From Paludibacteraceae bacterium (GTDB lineage: Bacteria; Bacteroidota; Bacteroidia; Bacteroidales; Paludibacteraceae): 64,000 nucleotides of DNA. The stretch lies in NCBI GenBank assembly GCA_017559385.1, contig JAFYSK010000063.1:1-64000 (forward strand), given 5' to 3'. The notes below the pieces were generated by a model. That model did not search any database, was not told the origin of the DNA, and saw nothing but the letters and a program-made list of their open reading frames with translations. The stretch's first letter is position 1. Every line of letters begins with the position of its first letter. Made by a program: the position numbers and the translations under genes. This document shows positions 8,501-17,414 of the stretch, piece by piece.

Positions 8501-11500
8501 CAAACAAGTTACCACAATACCAATTGACCAACCAGGTACCTATCAATATATCGACAGTCAGGTCACCTCCAAAGGTTGTGATAGTATTCATATTCTCGAT
8601 ATAACGGTTTATCCTACCTATTTTACACCCAAAGACACGGTATTATCCAACGAGGATAAGATTGAGTGGGAAAATTTGCTAATTGCAGGTAAGGACGCTG
8701 GGGCTATCAATCCGGACTATATTGTCACTAAGGACACTATTATTCAGGTTATATATGATTCAAAAAATCAGTGTGATAGTATCTTGCAGTTGAATATTTC
8801 ATTTGGTGAGGTCTTCCGCGATACTACATATGGAGTGGCTTGTGATAATGATAAGGTATATCATTGGTATTGGGATAACAATGGCAAGAAGCAATATCTA
8901 AAAGATGTAGAAGTACCTAGTGTGGCTTCTGTATATGAGTTTACCGAAAAACGCAAGTCTAGCATTGGTGTGGATTCGTTGTTTTATTTGTATCTAACGG
9001 TTAATCCTACTTATTATATGGAGACCGTTGCTTCGATATGCGAAGGTAATCAATACATCTGGAAGGTAAAAGATGCTAATGGTGATTCGGTTAAAATTAC
9101 TGACCCAATATTTGATGAGCAAAATAACAAATTAATAAGTCCGCTAGATATACCAACTATCTTGGCAGATAATAATGACTCTCCTCAAACATTCAGATAT
9201 ACCTATCATCTCAAGACAGTAGCGTGCGCTACTTGCCCACCAGAAGGTTGTGATAGCGTATATAGTTTGGTCTTGACTATCCTGCCGCAATATGATCGCA
9301 CTGAGACTTTGGCTATGTGTGATAATGATTCCATACAATGGAATGGAGAGTGGTTCTATGGTTATAAGTCTGGTCATGTATCTTCTATAAAGAGTGACAC
9401 ATTGATTACCCGCGAGTATCAAAACGACCATGGCTGTTTGAGTTATAAGCGCTTGCAACTGATACTATACCCATCTTATCTGGATGTCGCACCCACTGAT
9501 ACTACATACAAACATATATGTGAGAATGAGAAATATGAAACCAGCTATGGCAAGGTGTACAATGCCAATGGAGAGTGGGATACCCCTGATGGCGTAGTTT
9601 CGCGATATGTGGTAATAGATACTATTGAGACTAAGGCTTGTGCTTCATGCTATGACACTGATTTAAAGTGCGATAGTGTGGTGGCTAGTGTGGTATATGT
9701 ATATCCAACCTACTTGTATGTGACATATGATGTGATTTGCCAAAATGATAACTATCAATGGGTGGTTCGTGATCAAAATGGTGACTCTATCAATGTGATT
9801 CGCGACAACATATATGATGCGGAGGATCGATTAGTCAATAGTATTCCAACGGACCAACATGGACAGTTTGAATATAGATATTACACCAAAACATGTGAGG
9901 AGTGTTCTAACTCTGTTCGTTGCGATAGTACTCATATACTTTACTTGACGATTCTTCCACGAGCCAATACGGTAGAAACCTTGTGGATGTGCGATAATGA
10001 TTCTGTATATTGGGCTCGCACGGATAAATGGTTCTATGGCGACAAAGTTCCAAATGCATCCGGTGTTACATATACTAGTCAAAAAGATCCATATTGTATC
10101 GTGGTGCCAGCAAGCAATGCATATGGCTGCGATTATGAACAGATTTTGTACTTGTATGTACGACCATCCTATGTGATAGACTCGATTGTTCACATATGTG
10201 ACAACCAAGTGTTCATGCTGAATGAAAATATCTTCTATTATGGTGATCAATATAAGGCAGATGGACTAGCGGCTGGCGAGTATCATTATACACATACATT
10301 CAAAACTACTGATTGTAGCGAATGTGCAGATAAAGGCTGTGATAGTATTATTAATCTTACTTTGTTTGTACATAAAACATACAGTTATGTCCAAAATGAT
10401 ACCGTCTGCAAGGATGACGCAAACTATTACTCATGGCAAATCATAGATCCTTTGAATGGTAATACGACCATCCTAAGTGGAATGATTAGAGATGAAAAAA
10501 ATCTAGCGGATATTAGCGCTTCAAATATACCTACAAATGAGTTAGGAACTTTTACATACACCTACAAAACCCTGACAGAAACTTGCGAGGATTGTCCTAA
10601 TAGTGGATGTGATAGTATATGGACTCTGCAGCTGACCGTGATAGATGGCTATGCTATACATAGGGAAATTCATATGTGTGATAACGATACTGCAGTTTGG
10701 AATAACCAATTGTATGTAGGCCAACAGTTTACTGGTATATATGATCCTACCCAATACAAAATAGTTAAACAAATTTCATCCTATGATTACTATGATACCA
10801 TACCAGGTACAAGTAAATATGGTTGTGATAGTACACACTTCCTTAAGTTGCGTGTCCATCCTACCTATTTACAACCAGTTAGGATAGATACGATTGATAG
10901 ATGTGACAACGAAACATATCTCTTCTATGGTACAGAGTATAATACAACAGGTGAATGGCATACTGGAAAAGACACTACGCAATTCATTACTCTAAGTCAT
11001 ACAGATACTACAATCAATGGTTGTGATAGCGCAGTGGTACATGTTCTCCGCGTGCATCCAACCTTTAATAATCCAGTAGTATATGACACTATTTGCCATA
11101 GTGCATTGCCATACAACTATCCAGATGCGCATGCTACTAGCCTACAGGGATTGATGCAATCAGGTGTCTATACTCACACTTTAAAGACCCAGCATGGTTG
11201 TGATAGCATTATCACACTGGATTTAACGGTTAACCCATCTACCACTAATCGAGTATCTGTGACATGGTGTCGAAGCGCTGGGCCATATACATTTGATAGT
11301 ATCGAGACTCCTAAGCTATGCGATTTGACGCAGTCTGGAGTTTACACTGATACATTGCAAACAATAAAAAACCAATACGGTTGCGATAGTATTATAGAAT
11401 TGCATCTTACCATATTGGAAACCATCGTAACGCATCTGTACGATAGTATATGTGACAATCAATTGCCATACAACCACTGGGATACTCGCGCAGACAATTT

Positions 11501-14500
11501 GTTAAATCTAACCGAAACTGATGTCTATAGAGATACGCTCATATCTGAATTAACCGGTTGTGATAGTGTGCTTGTGCTGCATTTGCAAGTTAATAAGACG
11601 TATAATACCACTGACACAATCACTATATGCGCTAGCGAAGGTAGTCCATATATCTGGAGACCTAGTGATGTGAGAGGTCCGCAAGAGATAGCCATCCCAT
11701 TTGAGATTGATGATAGGGTGAATGTCAAGGACAAACAAACGCTCGTATTGAATGATTCGTCGGTACTATTGCAATCCGTACACGGCTGTGACTCGTTGGT
11801 GAATTTGTGCCTGATTGTCCATCCTACCTATGAGTTAGTAGAAGTAGATACTGTGGATTGTCAAGATACTATCGACAGGTACTCGACATGGACTGACCAG
11901 CTAGGCGGTGTGCACCAGATAGACATATCTGAGGCGGGTTGGATAACGATTGCTGAGAATCCTGGTACAATATATGGCTGCGATTCGATCATTGGTATCA
12001 AACTATATGTCAGACCTACCTATCGCTATGACTCGGTATATACGATTTGTCAGGATGAGCGAATCACTTGGCAGGGTAAGACCTATGCCGGAAGCCACTA
12101 TGGCTATAACTATCAAATGCTGTCGGATGGTAAGTATGCTGAGCATCGCGATTCGGTGTACTACCTATACGAGCCTGGCGATTCCATCCTAGAGGCGGGT
12201 GTGCATCATGATACCATCGTTTATCCAACGATACTGGGCTGTGATAGTACATTCTATCTCACGCTGAATGTACTGCCTACTAGCAACACGATCTTAGATG
12301 TCTCGGTTTGTGATAGTGAGGGTGAGTACGTGTTTAAAACCAGTGACAAGAACGGCACTTACTATGATACCATACCTATCTTCCCTATTACCGAGATGAT
12401 AGATTCGGTGCGCAAGGATACGGCATTCCATATGCGACAACGCACCTTGAAGACTCCGGATGGCTGTGATGGTACCGTCTATTTGCACTTGACAGTCACC
12501 CCTACCTATGAGTATATCACACGGGCAGAGATCTGTAAAAATGATACATTTACCTGGCGCGAAAATGGTTACGATAAGGCAGGTATTTACTATGATAGAC
12601 GCATAACAGAGCAAGGTTGCGACTCGAACTTTATCTTGGAGCTATTCGTGCGCCCTGTTCTCTATATACCTAAGACCTTGCATGCTTGCGACAATCAAAC
12701 CGTGATGCATTCCGATACGCTGTGGTATGATCCGGATTCTGTGCGTTTTGCAGTGGAAACCACTTTGCTATGGAAACCGGGTATGGAGATTCCTAAGCCA
12801 GACGATAAACCTCGCGAGTTACATTATTATACACTAGATGGCCGCTGCGACTCAATTATCTATCAGTATTATCTCCACATCCACCCAACATACGACTCCA
12901 TAGCTAATGCTACCATATGCTCTAATGAGTCCTATCAGTTGCACGATAGCTTTATATATACACCAGCTGTAGCATACCACGAGCCAGGTAGTAATCCGGC
13001 GGTGATAGACACCTTGATCACGGATAAATTGAAGACAGTCACCTGTGAGGAATGCGAGGGTAAAGGTTGCGACTCTATCTTCAGTGCCAACATACGAATC
13101 CTGCCAGCCTACAAGCATGTGGACAGTGTAACAATCTGTTCGAATGAGAAATATGATTGGCAAGATACTATATTATATGAACCTCAGGGGGACACCACGA
13201 TAACATATTTCTATCAAAAATCATATACTACAGAGTTGGGTTGCGACTCAATTTACGAAATGTACCTGACCGTTCATCAGGCATATGACCATGATGTCTT
13301 TGATACAATTTGTTCGGATGAATACTATCATTTTGGCGATACCCTATTGAATCAGACGGGTGAATATTTGGATACCCTACGAACCATACATGACTGCGAC
13401 TCGATTGTGCATCTGTACTTGACGGTATATGATACCACTGTTGTTGAGACCTATGATACGATTTGTGTGACGGAGAAGTATTATTACTTTGGAAAGGAAT
13501 ATACTGAACCTGGTGTTTATGACACCATCACGCTCAACGACTGGGGTTGCAAGCAGTACAACTACCTCCACCTGGCAGTCATCGACACCACGGTGTATAA
13601 CATCTCAATTGGCGATGTACTATGTGCCGACGACGAGGAGCTTTGGGTGGAATACGAGTGGATATCCGGACGCCGATTGATAGAGTACTCCGTCTTCTTC
13701 GACGAGTTTGGTCACTCGCAGGGCTTCGAGGATATCATTCATGCACCGCTGGATCCTACTTTGAGCTATTTTGCTATTCCTATACCACGAGGCGAAGATC
13801 TGCCTATGCCTCCTCACGCATACTTCGATTCGCAGCAAGGCGTCAATAGCTTTATCAACGAAACCAAGCAAAACTATCCTGAGCCTAACCGATACACCAT
13901 GCGTGTGGTGATGCACAATGGTATATGTGGCGATTCGCTGCAACGCAAGGATACCACCATCAGCTTCTGGTATCCATCATGGATACACGAGCAGCACTGG
14001 AACGATGTGATCGTGCTCTACCGAGATACCTTCAACGGCGGATACCAGTTCTCTAACTATCAGTGGTACCAGAATGGCCAACCATTACCAGGAGCCACAG
14101 GCGAGTACCTGTACCTACCTGAGCAACTGCTGATGAACCAGCGTGGCGATTGCAGCAACTACTATCAGGTAGAGCTGACCCGTCTGAGCGATGGTTATAC
14201 CACGATGACCTGTCCTATCTGCCCTGTGCTGATGAAGGATACCATCGTGCCACAAGACACCTACTTCTCCGTAGTACCAACCCTCGTGCCAAAGGCCAAT
14301 CCGGTGATACACTTCCTGGCATCGCATGCGGGTACATATACAATAACTACGCTGATGGGTAATACAATAGTCTCCGGAGAATTCACGCCAGATGCTAATA
14401 ACTACGCGGGTAATGTGGACCTGAGGGATTATATCAGTGCTACTAACACCATTCTGAATGTCAAGTTGACACTCAATACGGGTGAGACTCGTACGATAAA

Positions 14501-14519
14501 AGTAATGATAGGTAATTAA
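5568..14519 (+). CDS. giant secreted repeat protein with IgGFc-binding N-domain and T9SS-like C-terminus
   Basis: 2983 residues. A signal-anchor-like segment (LRLALLLLCVSVSGVLLA, about 20-37) precedes an IgGFc-binding-type domain to about residue 420, with NHIFEQ, WGRNFVVTPT and TAIEDGTVI. From about 730 to 2660 there are some 29 repeats of 65-75 residues. Most end GCDSI..L.L.V.PTY, and each next unit usually opens with a second Cys (IC.NE.Y.W), which suggests one disulphide per repeat. The last about 80 residues (GTYTITTLMG ... ETRTIKVMIGN) look like a type IX secretion C-terminal domain. ATGs at 5568, 5583 and 5601 are all possible starts. The stop overlaps the next ATG (TAATG). Likely a cell-surface adhesin; the ligand is unknown. 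Confidence 0.8.
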   Translation: MQLRKMTYFGRMTAGITSWLRLALLLLCVSVSGVLLADRWENTQYNTTEGNEFYITTMKNGGLTAEDVFSVYMYATARKATYICITNDDGSYKKIIQIPARGQAGCNIPVSYIYSDATDDNMDAAYSDTRYIVTKAQDKSLLVYTCNANGVKDTTSSVSVYITSYHWTAGFEATNVLPVKALEREYMVQTYLEDSYATEFAVVATEDNQVFEVVARLRETVEGRDTLICDTVFQFTCNKGQTRVLRCTNALHSLSGSYVCSDSKFGLINGNQSAVIPIDARVQNHIFEQNVSTDKWGRNFVVTPTAGHIDGVDHVLLTAIEDGTVIKKNGAVLTTLQSGETFLDEVVYQNRNYNAPYYSSNKPILCYLYETGDGNKDETGKAWGVPSMTMITPLEMGVNSIMVAAFNATKEDLGLPRGVTIDEQYINIVTKTEYAKSIYIDNENNKITGFRTVAGNPAYSYVLYKLKDKKPHLVGCTNPNGTFTIRLYGHSKSNSYSYVAGSRVNRAVDMLINDKYIRYLRICLNDKVKFTPLIDFEYDRDNTKWIIGDDVIPFTSLGDDGIVKNYQFDTTGLYDVYLVVQSYTPLCEKPLIDTIHAQIEVDDLSYKAVVYNPCFGDDFELQYKGQQIPLKADTSDQYWEGQAFRFAVGVPKVFADTIPATTEDECDLVLRQVVTVRPVYKDTFDTTACDVWYWEHEENGKIDTVYTFRVNPGDKLPVTKEHTIRFGTRYYDCDSIVTWRVTLNKSYSFVEDSIICQDLSGQLKYIWTGHDTIDTPIDKVGTYTYVDHLKTKHEPYCDSIHTLRLKVVPSYDSTEVVTICQNESFTWSVNGKRYVGNKFSNIQSTDVVLNTLNETITFVETFETDAFGCDSIHRLEIMVYPSYDTTYVEEICDNQIYELNDTIAYYGNKYKADGLAAQAAAYKFDHFFKTTNDCDSIVRLELYVHPTYEIIEDTAVCQQEDGIFIWNNHTSFFSVNLNKQVTTIPIDQPGTYQYIDSQVTSKGCDSIHILDITVYPTYFTPKDTVLSNEDKIEWENLLIAGKDAGAINPDYIVTKDTIIQVIYDSKNQCDSILQLNISFGEVFRDTTYGVACDNDKVYHWYWDNNGKKQYLKDVEVPSVASVYEFTEKRKSSIGVDSLFYLYLTVNPTYYMETVASICEGNQYIWKVKDANGDSVKITDPIFDEQNNKLISPLDIPTILADNNDSPQTFRYTYHLKTVACATCPPEGCDSVYSLVLTILPQYDRTETLAMCDNDSIQWNGEWFYGYKSGHVSSIKSDTLITREYQNDHGCLSYKRLQLILYPSYLDVAPTDTTYKHICENEKYETSYGKVYNANGEWDTPDGVVSRYVVIDTIETKACASCYDTDLKCDSVVASVVYVYPTYLYVTYDVICQNDNYQWVVRDQNGDSINVIRDNIYDAEDRLVNSIPTDQHGQFEYRYYTKTCEECSNSVRCDSTHILYLTILPRANTVETLWMCDNDSVYWARTDKWFYGDKVPNASGVTYTSQKDPYCIVVPASNAYGCDYEQILYLYVRPSYVIDSIVHICDNQVFMLNENIFYYGDQYKADGLAAGEYHYTHTFKTTDCSECADKGCDSIINLTLFVHKTYSYVQNDTVCKDDANYYSWQIIDPLNGNTTILSGMIRDEKNLADISASNIPTNELGTFTYTYKTLTETCEDCPNSGCDSIWTLQLTVIDGYAIHREIHMCDNDTAVWNNQLYVGQQFTGIYDPTQYKIVKQISSYDYYDTIPGTSKYGCDSTHFLKLRVHPTYLQPVRIDTIDRCDNETYLFYGTEYNTTGEWHTGKDTTQFITLSHTDTTINGCDSAVVHVLRVHPTFNNPVVYDTICHSALPYNYPDAHATSLQGLMQSGVYTHTLKTQHGCDSIITLDLTVNPSTTNRVSVTWCRSAGPYTFDSIETPKLCDLTQSGVYTDTLQTIKNQYGCDSIIELHLTILETIVTHLYDSICDNQLPYNHWDTRADNLLNLTETDVYRDTLISELTGCDSVLVLHLQVNKTYNTTDTITICASEGSPYIWRPSDVRGPQEIAIPFEIDDRVNVKDKQTLVLNDSSVLLQSVHGCDSLVNLCLIVHPTYELVEVDTVDCQDTIDRYSTWTDQLGGVHQIDISEAGWITIAENPGTIYGCDSIIGIKLYVRPTYRYDSVYTICQDERITWQGKTYAGSHYGYNYQMLSDGKYAEHRDSVYYLYEPGDSILEAGVHHDTIVYPTILGCDSTFYLTLNVLPTSNTILDVSVCDSEGEYVFKTSDKNGTYYDTIPIFPITEMIDSVRKDTAFHMRQRTLKTPDGCDGTVYLHLTVTPTYEYITRAEICKNDTFTWRENGYDKAGIYYDRRITEQGCDSNFILELFVRPVLYIPKTLHACDNQTVMHSDTLWYDPDSVRFAVETTLLWKPGMEIPKPDDKPRELHYYTLDGRCDSIIYQYYLHIHPTYDSIANATICSNESYQLHDSFIYTPAVAYHEPGSNPAVIDTLITDKLKTVTCEECEGKGCDSIFSANIRILPAYKHVDSVTICSNEKYDWQDTILYEPQGDTTITYFYQKSYTTELGCDSIYEMYLTVHQAYDHDVFDTICSDEYYHFGDTLLNQTGEYLDTLRTIHDCDSIVHLYLTVYDTTVVETYDTICVTEKYYYFGKEYTEPGVYDTITLNDWGCKQYNYLHLAVIDTTVYNISIGDVLCADDEELWVEYEWISGRRLIEYSVFFDEFGHSQGFEDIIHAPLDPTLSYFAIPIPRGEDLPMPPHAYFDSQQGVNSFINETKQNYPEPNRYTMRVVMHNGICGDSLQRKDTTISFWYPSWIHEQHWNDVIVLYRDTFNGGYQFSNYQWYQNGQPLPGATGEYLYLPEQLLMNQRGDCSNYYQVELTRLSDGYTTMTCPICPVLMKDTIVPQDTYFSVVPTLVPKANPVIHFLASHAGTYTITTLMGNTIVSGEFTPDANNYAGNVDLRDYISATNTILNVKLTLNTGETRTIKVMIGN

Positions 14520-15643
14520 TGAAGCGAATACTATACATATTGATTCTGTTGGCATGCTTTTGTGCTCCCATCCTGGCTCAGGAGACCGATTCCGAACAAG
14601 AGACCATCAGTCGTGAGATGTTTCCTCAGAGTGGCCGCTTGCGCAGCATCGTGCGTCAGGAGATTTTGTATCGTTCGGGCCTGCGCAACTACAGCCGTTT
14701 GCATCCGGATTATCGCAATAATGGTATGCCTATAGGTATCTATTCGGCTATGCACTACCTGTTTGGTATATGGGGCGATGGAGGCTTCTCCATGCCGTTC
14801 TCGCTGACCGACGGTATGCTGCAGGGCGAGTGTGGTAGTGCGCATACTGTGGGTCTGAGTTTTGATGTGCAGAATCGTTTTATCAAAGCTCAGATAGGTC
14901 TGGGCTACCGCCGACAAACATTATCGGCAGGGGTGCAGGCGCTCACTATGTATGACCATGATGTCAAAGATGCATGGGGATATCAGTATCATTTGCGCTA
15001 TGACTTCCGAGATCGAAAGGATATCGGTACTAGTCATACCATCCAGATACCATTGCTAATGGGTGCAGGTGTGGATATGTTCTATGCCATGGCGGGCGTC
15101 AAGCTGCAGATCAACCATAAGACTTCGGCAACCTCCGAAGCTATAGCTAGTACTACCGCCACATACGATCAGTTCTTGGGCGTGTTCGAGGAGATGGACC
15201 ACCATGGTCTGCGCAAGGATGTGCCTATCACCTATACCGAGATGAGCAAGCCATGGACTATCTTCGACCTCTATGGTTCGCTGGAAGTAGGTTGGGAAAT
15301 AGCGGGCGGTATGCAGCTGAGAGGTACTACCAAGTACAAGCCTACCCATATGCCAGACCGTGGACCAGAGTGGCGCTTTCGTGCGGCTCTATTTTGCGAT
15401 GTGAACATGTTGCACCGCATGAAGGGGCAATCTTTCAATGACAATACTCAACCCGAACAATATCTGGTGGATATCCCTGCGGAAACGAAGTGGGATTTCT
15501 CTACTTTCCGCATGAACAACACCCTGTTCTCTACCAATGGCATACCAGGTCGTAGCGATTTTGTGGTGGGTCTGAAACTGACCTTCTGTATAGGCTTCTA
15601 TAATCAGAAATGTGTACCATGTTTAACCGATGAAATACGATAA
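14519..15643 (+). CDS. outer-membrane beta-barrel-type protein coupled to the giant adhesin
   Basis: 374 residues with a signal peptide (ILYILILLACFCAPILA, then QETDSE). The mature sequence has many alternating hydrophobic/aromatic strands with Gly (HTVGLSFDVQ, FIKAQIGLGYRR, FVVGLKLTFCIGF), as in outer-membrane barrels. Its ATG overlaps the stop of the 2983-residue protein by one base, so translation is coupled and the two are probably partners. Size and position resemble the PorP/SprF partners that follow SprB-type T9SS adhesins, but I do not see the usual PorP start motif. That link is inference. Confidence 0.6.
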   Translation: MKRILYILILLACFCAPILAQETDSEQETISREMFPQSGRLRSIVRQEILYRSGLRNYSRLHPDYRNNGMPIGIYSAMHYLFGIWGDGGFSMPFSLTDGMLQGECGSAHTVGLSFDVQNRFIKAQIGLGYRRQTLSAGVQALTMYDHDVKDAWGYQYHLRYDFRDRKDIGTSHTIQIPLLMGAGVDMFYAMAGVKLQINHKTSATSEAIASTTATYDQFLGVFEEMDHHGLRKDVPITYTEMSKPWTIFDLYGSLEVGWEIAGGMQLRGTTKYKPTHMPDRGPEWRFRAALFCDVNMLHRMKGQSFNDNTQPEQYLVDIPAETKWDFSTFRMNNTLFSTNGIPGRSDFVVGLKLTFCIGFYNQKCVPCLTDEIR

Positions 15644-15655
15644 TATATTAATACA

Positions 15656-16231
15656 ATGAAAACTAGACTACTCCTACTATTGCTACTCATTAGCATGACT
15701 GTATCAGCACAGTGGACCGAGCAGATGTACGCGCAGTACACCTATGAAAACTATACTGATTATGCTGCGTTCAACCAGCCAGTAGAGCCTCAGACCCTAG
15801 ATGTTGAGTTGCTAGAGGCTGCTATCTTCTACGAGACCAACCGTCAGCGTGCTGCCTATGGCGTGGCTCAGTTGCAGTTTGATGCCGCTTTGCATATCTG
15901 TGCGCGCAACCATTCGGTGGATATGGTAGAGCACAACTTCTTCTCGCATACTAGTGTAGTGGCAGGCAAGGAGCGTATGTCTGATCGTTTGGCTAGGGTG
16001 GGCTATACCAATTGTGCGGCAGCCGAGAATATATTGTATTCGCCAGTCAAGGAGTCGTATGCCGCAACTGCCCAGTATCTGGTAGGTGATATATGGATGA
16101 ATTCGGCGGGTCATCGTCAGAATATTCTGACGGCGGAATATACGCATCTAGGAGCTGGTGTGGCACTCTATTTCGACCGTACATGGCTGATGGTAAAAGC
16201 TACCCAGAATTTCATCAAGAAGCGTAGATAG
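15656..16231 (+). CDS. secreted CAP/SCP-domain protein
   Basis: 191 residues with a signal peptide (TRLLLLLLLISMTVSA). The CAP (SCP/PR-1) fold is shown by ETNRQRAAYGV, ARNHSVDMVEHNFFSH, AAENILY and WMNSAGHRQNIL, carrying the conserved His and Glu of the pocket. Bacterial CAP proteins are exported and of mostly unknown activity. It starts 13 nt after the outer-membrane gene, so it forms the third gene of the giant-adhesin operon. Confidence 0.85.
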   Translation: MKTRLLLLLLLISMTVSAQWTEQMYAQYTYENYTDYAAFNQPVEPQTLDVELLEAAIFYETNRQRAAYGVAQLQFDAALHICARNHSVDMVEHNFFSHTSVVAGKERMSDRLARVGYTNCAAAENILYSPVKESYAATAQYLVGDIWMNSAGHRQNILTAEYTHLGAGVALYFDRTWLMVKATQNFIKKRR

Positions 16232-16251
16232 GTAAAAAATATACTCAATAA

Positions 16252-16283
16252 TTTGCAGATTTGCTAAAATTGTAGTACTTTTG
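16252..16283 (+). promoter_or_regulatory. promoter for smpB
   Basis: TTTG 16252-16255, 20 nt, TACTTTTG 16276-16283. Confidence 0.7.
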
Positions 16284-16309
16284 TAATTCATTTTTGTTAA
16301 TTAGGGAAG

Positions 16310-16771
16310 ATGCGTCTGAAGAGTGATGTAAATATTAAGAATCGTCGTGCGTCGTTTGACTATGAGATAATGGATCGCTATGTGGCTGGTATTCAGCTGT
16401 ATGGCACGGAGATCAAGTCTATACGCGAAAGCAAGGCGTCGCTGGCGGACACCTACTGCCAGTTTGTGGGGATGGAGCTATGGGTCAAGCAGATGCATAT
16501 TGCGGAGTATCGCTTTGGCAGTTATACCAATCACGAGGCCAAACGCGATAGAAAACTCTTGTTGCAGAAGAAGGAGCTTCGTAAACTGGAGAAACAGGTG
16601 AAAGACACTGGTAAAACCATTATACCTTTGCGTTTGTTTATCAACGAGAAGGGACTGGCTAAGATGGAGATCGCGCTTTGCCAAGGTAAGCACACCTACG
16701 ACAAGCGTCAGTCGCTGCGTGCTGCTGACGACAAGCGTGAAATGCAACGCGCTTTGCGCGCAGCGCACTAG
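16310..16771 (+). CDS. smpB: SsrA-binding protein SmpB
   Basis: 153 residues, normal length. SmpB binds tmRNA and carries it to stalled ribosomes for trans-translation. Diagnostic stretches are [31 protein letters not shown], the [23 protein letters not shown] core and [13 protein letters not shown], then a basic tail [19 protein letters not shown]. The last codons contain a GCGC-TTT-GCGC mini-palindrome and the stop runs into GCGGCGTACGGCGTACGG, so the extreme C-terminus may have been altered by intergenic repeat DNA. No ssrA gene is seen in the window. Confidence 0.95.
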   Translation: MRLKSDVNIKNRRASFDYEIMDRYVAGIQLYGTEIKSIRESKASLADTYCQFVGMELWVKQMHIAEYRFGSYTNHEAKRDRKLLLQKKELRKLEKQVKDTGKTIIPLRLFINEKGLAKMEIALCQGKHTYDKRQSLRAADDKREMQRALRAAH

Positions 16772-16838
16772 CGGCGTACGGCGTACGGCGTAGCCGCGGT
16801 TTTAGAGGTTTTAGGAGTTTTAGAAGTTTTAGAAGTGT

Positions 16839-17223
16839 ATGAAAGCGACGAGTTTTGAGGATTTAAGAATTTGGCAAAATGCTAGAGAATTATCTAAAGA
16901 GATTTATAGAATATCTCGCTTTACTGAATTTAGTAAAGATTATAGATTTGTAGGACAAATTACTTCTGCAATGGGGTCAGTGATGGATAATATAGCTGAA
17001 GGATTTGAGAGAGATGGTAATAAAGAGTTTTTTTCAGTTTTTATCCATAGCGAAAGGGTCGTGTGGTGAGGTTAGAAGTCAGTTATATAGAGCATATGAT
17101 GCAGGATATATAGACGAGGAATTATTTAATACACTTTTAGGAAAAATAAGGGCTCTAAGTTCAAGTATATTTCACTTTATGAAATACTTTGAGGGCTTCA
17201 GATATAACAGGAAAGAAACATAA
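16839..17223 (+). pseudogene. four-helix-bundle (S23-type) protein, frameshifted
   Basis: Frame 1 from 16839 gives SFEDLRIWQNARELSKEIY ... [14 protein letters not shown] and stops at 17069. The next frame continues [20 protein letters not shown] and runs to 17223 (about 127 residues in total). This is the 23S-rRNA-intervening-sequence/four-helix-bundle family. The break sits at a run of seven Ts (17028-17034); six Ts would restore the family-typical reading. It may be a pseudogene, a phase-variable tract, a transcriptional-slippage site or a sequencing error. A TTTTAGAGG/TTTTAGGAG phrase block precedes the start (16800-16838). Confidence 0.75.
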
Positions 17224-17241
17224 GGAATAGCCCTTAAAACA

Positions 17242-17404
17242 GCACCCCAGGTGCGACTAAAACCCTTAAAACTTTTAAAACAGCACCCTAGGTGCGACTA
17301 AAACCCTTAAAACTCCTAAAACAGCACCCCAGGTGCGACTAAAGCAGCGGCTTTGCCGCGATAAAACAGCACCCCAGGTGCGACTAAAACCGCACCTTTG
17401 GTGC
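17242..17404. repeat. mini-hairpin array upstream of the m5C methyltransferase
   Basis: Six 13-bp mini-hairpins occur at 17242, 17283, 17324, 17347, 17369 and 17392. Five are GCACC-NNN-GGTGC (loops CCA, CTA, CCA, CCA, TTT) and one is GCGGC-TTT-GCCGC. The first three repeat with a 41-bp period, joined by linkers that start GACTAAAACCCTTAAAAC. The last hairpin ends 10 nt before the ATG at 17415. No TAnnTTTG promoter is visible here. Confidence 0.75.
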
Positions 17405-17414
17405 GCCAAACGAG

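Noticed and set aside
14519-15643. Firm PorP/SprF assignment
   Set aside because: Position and size fit but the typical PorP/SprF N-terminal motif is not visible, so it is kept as an outer-membrane-type protein.
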